Shown here piece by piece: positions 56,935-64,000 of a stretch of 64,000 nt of DNA. The stretch is from Agrostemma githago. Its lineage: Eukaryota > Streptophyta > Magnoliopsida > Caryophyllales > Caryophyllaceae. The translations under genes were made by a program, and so were the position numbers. The DNA lies in the NCBI GenBank assembly GCA_958450325.1, contig OY288257.1, forward strand, positions 58,853,938 through 58,917,937, given 5' to 3'. Below the pieces are notes generated by a model. The model had not been told where the DNA came from. It saw only the letters and a list, made by a program, of their open reading frames with translations, and searched no databases. Positions within the stretch are counted from its first letter, which is position 1; each line of letters begins with the position of its first letter.

Positions 56935-58222
56935 CTAGTAACCTCCCTTGAGATCGTTAGTAACATCATATGGGATAGGAGTAACGGTTTCGATGGTGGT
57001 GCCCTCAACCAAGAAACCAGGCTTAGGACCTGCAGGCTGCCTCTTAGTACTGATCTTCACACCCTTAGCCTTGGCCTCAGCCTTGAGTTGGTCATTCTTC
57101 TTCACTCTCAGCTTGAAGTCCTCCTGGCACCTCGATGGCTGCACGTGCTCAATGCGAACATGGATCCTCTTTGGGATAATTTTGTTCCTCACCTACACAC
57201 GCATTATCACGCAAATAAGTGTACAATTACAAAGAGAAGAGCCAGCAACATGCAACTTCAGATGACTTGACTTCCATGATAACAGTAAGAAGGGTACATT
57301 TACATGGGAAACATTAACCAAGTACACCGCTCATCGCTAGACAACAACAGAAACCACAACTATGGCACTAAGTCATCAACAGTAAGAAGGGTGAATGTCC
57401 TTTGGAAAACACTAACCAAGTACACCTTCATCGCTAAGAAGTAGGAAGGATGAATGTCCCTTGAGAAACATTCACCAAGTACAAATTCATTGCTAGATAA
57501 CGACACAAACCTAAGCTATGGCACAAAGTCATGAACCATGAAAACAAAATTAGATTTTACTCCCAAGTTCTTCCAATGATGGTTCGAAGATAACAATCAT
57601 GCACCCAAACAAACTAATTTAGTTGAATAACAACTACAAGAACAACAATCTTTTTACTCATGTGAAAAAAACACGGCTTCTGGGCAACGGATAATGATAA
57701 TTGAACAAAATTGCACGACCAGATATGCCAATTTGATGCAAATAACAATTGGGAAGACAGGGAATACAAGAAATAACCAATTCACAACCAATAAACCAAA
57801 AACAAAGCAAGCTTACAATAGCCTTACTACCATCTCATTTTACAGTTCGAATCCAAATCACGCAATAATCATCGAAATGATAATCAACCAAGAAAATCAA
57901 CGCTAAAATGAATGAATCAAATAAACTAGAAAACCCCAAATGTAATGAAAATGAAGCGAAAAGAAAGGAATAGACAGATGGATACCTGCTTGTTAACCTC
58001 GACACCAATGGCGCGCTTAGTGACATTCCAGACTCGACCAGTTCGGCCATGGTAGAACTTGTGGGGCATACCCTTGTGAATGGCGCCATTAACCTTGACA
58101 TCAACATACTCACCGATGTGGAAGGTCCTCAAGTAGGTTGAAAGATGGATGACACCCTTTCGTCTGAATGGCCTCGCGAACAGATCCCTTGTGCGCGCCC
58201 TTAATCCGTGTCCGGCCGGCAT
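56935..58222 (-). CDS. RPL21: 60S ribosomal protein eL21 (L21e)
   Basis: Two exons on -: 58222-57986 (79 codons, MPAGHGLRARTRDLFARPFR to GVEVNKQ) and 57192-56935 (VRNKIIPKRIHVRIEHVQPS to DLKGGY). The phase-0 junction and GT-AG intron are clean, and the 164-residue product equals the usual plant length. It is a basic component of the large ribosomal subunit in the cytosol. The start is fixed by the conserved MPAGHG. The 793-bp intron (57193-57985) contains small repeats. Upstream on - are a TATA-like box, a telo-box-like site and site II motifs typical of ribosomal protein genes. The frame is complete, so the gene is probably active. Confidence 0.96.
57283..57530. repeat. Degenerate repeats in the eL21 intron
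   Basis: AAGAAGGGTGAATGTCC..GGGAAACATTAACCAAGTACAC-type blocks recur at about 57283, 57380 and 57440, with CATCGCTAGA and TATGGCACTAAGTCAT blocks between. Confidence 0.6.
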
Positions 58223-58281
58223 TTTTGATCACCTTTCGATTTCGATCGTCTCCAACGGCTTCTCAAATGGGGTGCGGGGAA

Positions 58282-58351
58282 ATTAGGGTTCTTAGAGATT
58301 GGGGGTTTATAGGTTCAAAGTCAAGGGTTGTTTTGTTGTTTGGGCTGGGCC
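58282..58351 (-). promoter_or_regulatory. eL21 promoter: telo-box-like site, TATA-like box, site II motifs
   Basis: On -: GAACCCTAAT (58282-58291), a TATAAAC box (58305-58311) and GGCCCAGCCCA (58341-58351, two site II GCCCA cores). Site II plus telo-box is the known arrangement in plant ribosomal-protein and growth-linked genes. Confidence 0.6.
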
Positions 58352-58389
58352 TCTCTTTGATGGCTAACTGGAGTAATTGAGGTAAAGGT

Positions 58390-58880
58390 TTGGGTCCTCA
58401 CTCCTCACTTGAGGTGGTAATCGGGTCACTCACGTCGGGTTTGGGTCAAGTCAAAATGGATTAGGTCGGGTCATATTGGGTCAACATACGATGTCGGGTC
58501 CGAGCATGTTTAGGTCGGGTCGTCATCGGGTCTAGTTAATGTACGAAGTATCGTATTGCTTAAATATTTTTCCAATAAGTTTAATTGTAGACCATTATTT
58601 GGTTTAATTAATTTATTATTTTGTCAAATATATCAAAGTATACCCTAATTCATTTTCATCTAAGTCAATCTTTAAGCTTAATAATTGCTTGATTGTCAAT
58701 CTTATTTGACCAGATTCAAATTGGGTCGGTTATGATTCGGATTCGGTTCATAGGTCATCGGGTGTTCGGTTAACGGGTCACAAGCGAGTCGAGTTGGGCG
58801 GTATTGGGTCGCTAAATTTCCAAGTTCTGGCAAGTCGGGTTTCGGGTGGGCCAGGTCCATTTGTCGGATCGAGTCAGCTT
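58390..58880. repeat. GGGTC-word repeat region, probable decayed MITE
   Basis: Both flanks (58420-58540 and 58720-58880) reiterate TCGGGTC / GGGTC; the middle is AT-rich, like the hAT MITEs here. No target duplication found. Confidence 0.4.
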
Positions 58881-58899
58881 TTGCTAGCTCTAGTCGTCA

Positions 58900-60447
58900 C
58901 CTTATTATGTAATAGAATAACGAGTCACTATTTTATAGGACAATCCTATTGTATAACCTAGATTCACTCAAACATAAAACAAAAAATTACTAAATAAAGA
59001 ATGGAAGTTATCAAAAGTTTTATACTCGGTACGAAGTATTATTATTGGGCTAAATCCTTGTGTGGGTTAATCTTATGATATAAGATCGCCTTACAATTTG
59101 TGTAGAATATCATAATTTTAAAATTTTCCACCAACAATACTATTGTCATATCGCCATATCGGACCTTAGTTATTACGGAATATAGTCAACTTTAAATAGT
59201 TGGACTAAAATTCAGATCTCATTTTATAAGTTCAAATATTTGTAAAATAAGTAGAATCTCACTCAAACATGCATTAGAAATTGAACTTAATCATAAAAAT
59301 TTGTAACTTTTTAAAATAAGTAAAATGGAAAACTTTTTATATTGCATTATTGCATGTAGATGAAATATCGTAACTAGCTACTACGTATTTAATTTATGAA
59401 GGTCTATACGGAGTATTTTTTAAATAATTAACGATACTATCTAAAAGTCTCTTTATGACCGACTACTTTATTACATTGAAAATTTCATTCTAAGAAAATT
59501 GACTTAACTTGCCTTCTAACTTAGTAGCATAGACATTTTTTAAAAATAACTTTATATATAAAGTTCCACATCAAATCAAGAATTATAATCCCCGTCATAT
59601 TCAATAATTTTGTTTTATCCTTCAGGAAAGATTCACAATCCATAGATATACCATCATTTTCAGTCTATCTTACATGTAGATTGAATCTAAATCCATTTGC
59701 TAACCATGTTTTAAACTTCTAAGTTCTAATATGTCAAGTGTCATAAAAATGAAAAACAATATCCTTACACTTCACAATGATTTACCCACTTTTATTTACA
59801 TGTGAAGGATTAAAATAATAAGTGGATAAATCATAGTGGGTTGGAGGGAGTACATTTTAACGTCTTAGGAGAAACTCACCGCTAAATACGGTAATTCTAT
59901 ACTTTGTATAATTACCCCATAAATTGGGCTTGGTAAGGAGGTTGGGGTCAACATAATTAGCCTATCTGTCTCATTCAATACTCCGTAGTCATCTATGTTT
60001 GAATCCTAGTATTAGGGACGCCTTAAAAAATTTGGAGGTCTAGTTCGAGTTTCGAATTTGAGTTCCTTATAAAATAAAAAGGCTAGCAAGATTTAATAGT
60101 AAAAAAAATAGAATTGCATCTAACATGGTTCAAACTCATGATTTTTCAAGAGATGGATAGCAAGTTTTCAAGAAACTGCTCGAGTTTTAGCCAGCTTCTT
60201 CTATCGAGGAGGCCCGCACTTCATTTGTTGAAGTAAAGACAAATCACTGAAACCACAACACTGCAAACTACATATGTACATAATATCTTTTTTGTATATA
60301 GAATAAATCTTCAGAAAGAGAATTATGAGATCCAATGAATTTGGAGGTCAAGTTCCCACTCACCTGAACCCCCTATAAGCTGTTGGATTTATGATCCAAA
60401 ATACAAAGTCAAAGTTAGTTCGATATCTTGATTAGTGTAGATTATAG
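58900..60447. other. AT-rich intergenic DNA
   Basis: No gene. GGTTGGAGGGAGTA near 59840-59853 is one end of a Stowaway-like element whose other end is too decayed to place. Confidence 0.5.
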
Positions 60448-60455
60448 CTCCTAAT

Positions 60456-61137
60456 TAGACCTGTCAAAAACTGACCCGACCCGAAAATCCGACCCGAAAC
60501 CGCCCGGAAAAAACCCGAAAAAACCCGCCCGAAAATGACCGAAACCCGAAAGTGACCCGACCCGATAATAACCCGAATATATTGGGTCAAAACCCGCCCA
60601 AACCCGTTACCCGCCCGAAAATAGATAAATTAAAAAAATATTGCTATTATACAATAAAGTTTCTCAAAACACTAAGAAATATTTTTTTTTTCCTCAAAAT
60701 TTTAAGAAATAATATTTATGTATACATCTTTAAAATCATATTTTTATCAGATGATTATTATAATGAGAAAAAAATCAATAAATCGAGTCAAAGTTCGTCA
60801 TATATATTCGTACTTATTGTAGAAATAAAATATCAATGTAAATTAAAAGATATATTAAATAAAACATGTTTATTCTCACTAATATCATATATTAAATGAG
60901 ATGATTAAGAAAATTAAGAAAAAAATTGTATTTTATGATTAAAAAATGTAAAGAAAATTAATGTTTTTAAAGTGCGTTAATAACCCGTATTTGACCCGAA
61001 CCCGACCCGAAACCCGTATAAACTCGACCCGTATAAAACCCGTATTTTTCAAACCCGAAATACACCCGACCCGTATTTTACCGAACCCGAAATGACCGAA
61101 CCCGAAACCCGACCGCCCGACCCGTTTGACAGGTCTA
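60456..61137. mobile_element. hAT-type MITE (682 bp)
   Basis: The 8-bp duplication CTCCTAAT is perfect (60448-60455 and 61138-61145). Ends are TAGACCTGTCAAA and TTTGACAGGTCTA, a perfect inverted repeat. About 150 bp at each end reiterate GACCCGAAACCCG words; the middle is AT-rich. Confidence 0.88.
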
Positions 61138-61200
61138 CTCCTAATGCATAGGGTAGTTTATTTGAATAAACATGTAATCAATTTAGTAGAAGTTAATTAA

Positions 61201-61498
61201 GGGGTCGTTTGGTTGCCCTCTTAGAACATGGGAAGTAGAACTTTCCATGAATTATGAATTGATAAATTGGGATGCTGTTTGGTTGCCCACTTCCCGGGAA
61301 TTGGCACTTTCCAGGAATTGTCACTTCCTCCAAAATGGGGGAAGTTACTCACCAAGCCCCCTTGGTGTGTAGAACTTCCCGCGACGTTATTTCCTACATG
61401 GCAACCAAACAATATTTTTGTAATTCCCATAAAATACAAATTCACGTGAATTTAAGTTCCCGGTAACTCCAACTTCCCATAGTGAACCAAACGAGTCC
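61201..61498. mobile_element. Tourist-like (PIF/Harbinger) MITE
   Basis: Begins GGGGTCGTTTGGTTGCCC, ends GAACCAAACGAGTCC, with 3-bp duplication TAA (61198-61200 and 61499-61501). The interior has inverted ACTTCCC/GGGAAGT blocks. Confidence 0.78.
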
Positions 61499-61501
61499 TA
61501 A

Positions 61502-63580
61502 GTATGGCCTAATGGGTTAAGTTAGTGGAGATATTTTATTCATGTAATGCCTATTTAAAGGCTTAGCTCTATCATTTTCAATTGAGTCGGTTTACCGATA
61601 CTTTCTCCCTTTTTTTCAAATTATTCTTCCGCTTACAAATTATACATAAACCCCCTTGCCTAGTTACAAAAAATACTCCGTAGATAACTACTGCACTACT
61701 GGAGGCTGGAGCACCAGTATTTCATAAGAGGAAGGAAATATTATACTTGTAGAGTTCTAGTTGATGGTAGAAATTCCAAGTTTCCACTTTCCAACAGCTA
61801 CAGCCACTAAGTAAAAGCTGGAAAGATTGACTTGGCAGACTAGTGCCGACTGAGTAGTAAACCCGTGCGTTGAAATTGAAGTGTAATTTAGCCTGAAATT
61901 AGAAAGAAATCAAAGATACTGTAACATTAATTTGTTTATTTAAAAGCAATAAAAAAAGGAAAATGCTAAATCATATTCAATTTTTTACTGTTTCATATCC
62001 AACTTTCTCAAACTATCATCCTCATTTTTTCTCAATCAATTCATCATCACTTTCTTTTTTCCCTCTTTCTCTCATTTCCTCCATCAATTCACCACCAAGA
62101 TCTTTCTTTTCCTCGATTAATTCACCCCCACAAGATCGTTAACCACCTATCGGCTATCGTCGTCGGTCTTATCTCTAACCACTATTTCTATCACCTTACC
62201 TCCAACCACCCCTAATTAAGGTTTAAATAGAAAAAAAAAATCTATAATATAACATTCAATTCAATGATATTAAAAAGTAAATTATTAATAAAAACAATAA
62301 ACTTAATTGTCTCAAATATAAATTATGATTTGTTATGGCTTAATTTAATCGGGGCTTAATTAGAAATTGAATAAGAAATTAGGGTTTCAAAAACAAATTG
62401 AATACAAAATTAATCAATAAAAACAAAGTTTATTAATAATAACAAAATTAGGTTTTATCGAATACAAAACTATTAATAAAAACAACAAAATTACTTGTCT
62501 TACGTGTAAATTGTGATCCATAATCGTAAAGTTAGGGAAGAATTTAGTTAGCTTTTGAGGGGTGAAGATTAGAAGCAAAGTGTTGGGTTTTTGAGAGATG
62601 AGAAAAGGGTAGCGAATGGAAAAATAATAAAAAATTGGGTATGAATCAGTAAAACATGGGTATGATTTAGCAATTACGTAAAATTACTATAGAATAATAG
62701 CCTAGTGGATGACTCTTTGAAATATGAGCTATTAGAATTCGTAGTCGAGCAAGCCAATACTCCCGCATCCGCGTCTGGACCAGTAGCTAAAGTAAAGAGC
62801 GAAAGCGTTTTCCTTATTTTCCGCTCGGTGCACGGTTCAGAGAGCACTTGTGTATGTGATGCAAGTGTATACGAGTACAAATTCTTGATTGTGATATTTA
62901 TATCCGTCGTATTAATGTGACGGCTCAAAAGTAAATCACTGGATCATATTAACGCTTTGTCATTTTCTATCTAAATGATCATTATTTGATCCGTTATAAA
63001 GAGACGATAGATAATTCCGTCACGAGCAAGGCTAACTGGAAGTAGAATTGGTACTTGACCAGAAGCCCACAATCTTTGAAATAGTAGTAGTTGAGATCGC
63101 GACCATGGGGTCAACTCGACTTTTTCATATATCGGCCATTAAAGTGCTTAGGGGTGTTGGCTCTCTTCCTTGGTGAAATAAAAAATTCCTTGCTTTATAT
63201 TACTTTGGACCATAATGTCTCCCATCACCGACTCCTTGTATGACTCTCTAGTTATTAGTGTGATGTTGAATTGGCGAATCTGACTCGACTCCAAACTTGA
63301 TTAAACACAACCCGTAAATATTGCAACTCAAACGGTCAAATCTCACTTGATGATGAGCCGTGATCGATTAGATATGACTCAATAAAGGTAGATCCAAAAT
63401 GGAAACCGGCCCACTTAAGATAAACCCAAAAATGAATTCAAACTTGAACCTGACCTCCATAGAATTTGTAATGAGAATTAATAATTGGGAGAAATGTGAG
63501 AAGTTATTAGCTTAAACTTCCTTAATAAATACTATCATAATAAGTTAGGAGGACGTACGTTAACAGTCTGCCATCCTAAT
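61502..63580. other. Intergenic, no supported gene
   Basis: A pyrimidine-rich stretch (62000-62110) and a more balanced block (62700-62920) stand out. The latter has a 71-codon frame that I do not recognise. Confidence 0.45.
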
Positions 63581-63585
63581 ATTTA

Positions 63586-63848
63586 TACTCCCTCCTAGTT
63601 GATTTTATCCTCCCTTTTTTTTTGGTACAAAAATTAAGAAGAGAATAAAGAATTGATTAAAGTAAGAAAATGTGGGGTATAAAGTAAAAATATGGTGGAG
63701 TTGTGAATAAAGGAAAGAATAAAAAATTGAAGGAAAAATAAAAAATTGATTAAAGTACAACCCATAAATGAAAAGAGGGAAGATTGTTGAACTAGAGCCA
63801 AAAAGGAAAGAGGGAACTAGGGAAGATAAAACAAACTAGGAGGGAGTA
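63586..63848. mobile_element. Stowaway-like MITE
   Basis: TA-flanked, with about 28-bp inverted ends: CTCCCTCCTAGTTGATTTTA at the left, ATAAAACAAACTAGGAGGGAG at the right. Confidence 0.8.
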
Positions 63849-63948
63849 CATTTATGTAAAATAAAAAAATATTTAATTTAAATATTTAAATTTTTTTAAA
63901 AAAAGTGTAACTTTTATATCTTTTAATAATAAAATATCTATAAATTAA

Positions 63949-64000
63949 TACTCCTTCCGTTTCTATGATTTCTTCCACCTTAAAAGTGGCACATTTCTTA
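63949..64000. mobile_element. Stowaway-like MITE cut by the window end
   Basis: TACTCCTTCCGTTTCTATG then TTCTTCCACCTTAAAAGTGG, the same family as 36781-36952. The rest lies beyond the window. Confidence 0.6.

Noticed and set aside
62705..62920. 71-codon + frame as a gene
   Set aside because: No recognised domain, no promoter or splice context; it may be chance in a balanced-composition stretch.

Overview
The window is nuclear DNA of a flowering plant, almost certainly a member of the Caryophyllaceae (carnation/campion family). Two pieces of evidence point there. The one single-copy-looking enzyme gene (53048-54384) reads as the petal death protein known from carnation. The dominant retrotransposon (6055-21777) has the Tat/Retand/Ogre layout: dual RNase H, tRNA-Arg primer site, antisense extra gene and internal tandem repeats. 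The sequence is AT-rich, introns follow GT-AG, and most of the 64 kb is transposable elements nested in one another. Only three loci look like working host genes: the petal-death-protein-like lyase on +, ribosomal protein eL21 on - (56935-58222), and a tRNA-Val(UAC) (49475-49547).

Layout. 1-5240: a 500-bp hAT MITE, a decayed stretch with a zeatin-O-glucosyltransferase-like fragment and an Ulp1-like protease pseudogene, then the right end of a CACTA transposon that landed in a DUF4283-type (LINE ORF1-like) gene. 6055-21777: a complete, young Ty3/gypsy Tat element on -, with 5-bp target duplication CTATT. 22563-26088: Helitron ends, a Stowaway MITE and a foldback Mutator-like element. 26197-36356: a hAT MITE broken by a Ty1/copia element, which is itself broken by two solo LTRs; target duplications are visible at every level. 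36703-38575: microsatellite, MITEs and a second Mutator-like element. 38648-50615: a cluster of LINE copies separated by (TAA)n runs, with another solo LTR inside one of them, the tRNA-Val, and scraps of LTR and gag. 50640-64000: the two protein-coding genes, nested Helitrons, and further hAT, Tourist and Stowaway MITEs.

How the parts work together. In the Tat element the - strand LTR supplies a TATA promoter, gag-protease and RT-RNaseH-integrase follow in two overlapping frames, and an antisense gene with its own TATA box, intron and poly(A) signal converges on pol. Both LTRs and the antisense intron carry paired 12-bp palindromes about two helical turns apart. The LINEs are the most unusual content: N-terminal Cys/His fingers, a YLDD reverse transcriptase, and a C-terminal C-x2-C-x11-H-x3-C / RHN / PADL...VDLT block that looks like a restriction-like endonuclease instead of the AP-type endonuclease usual in plant L1 elements. 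Every copy with a readable end sits next to (TAA)n.

Limits. All homology calls are from reading motifs by eye. No database search, alignment or folding program was run.
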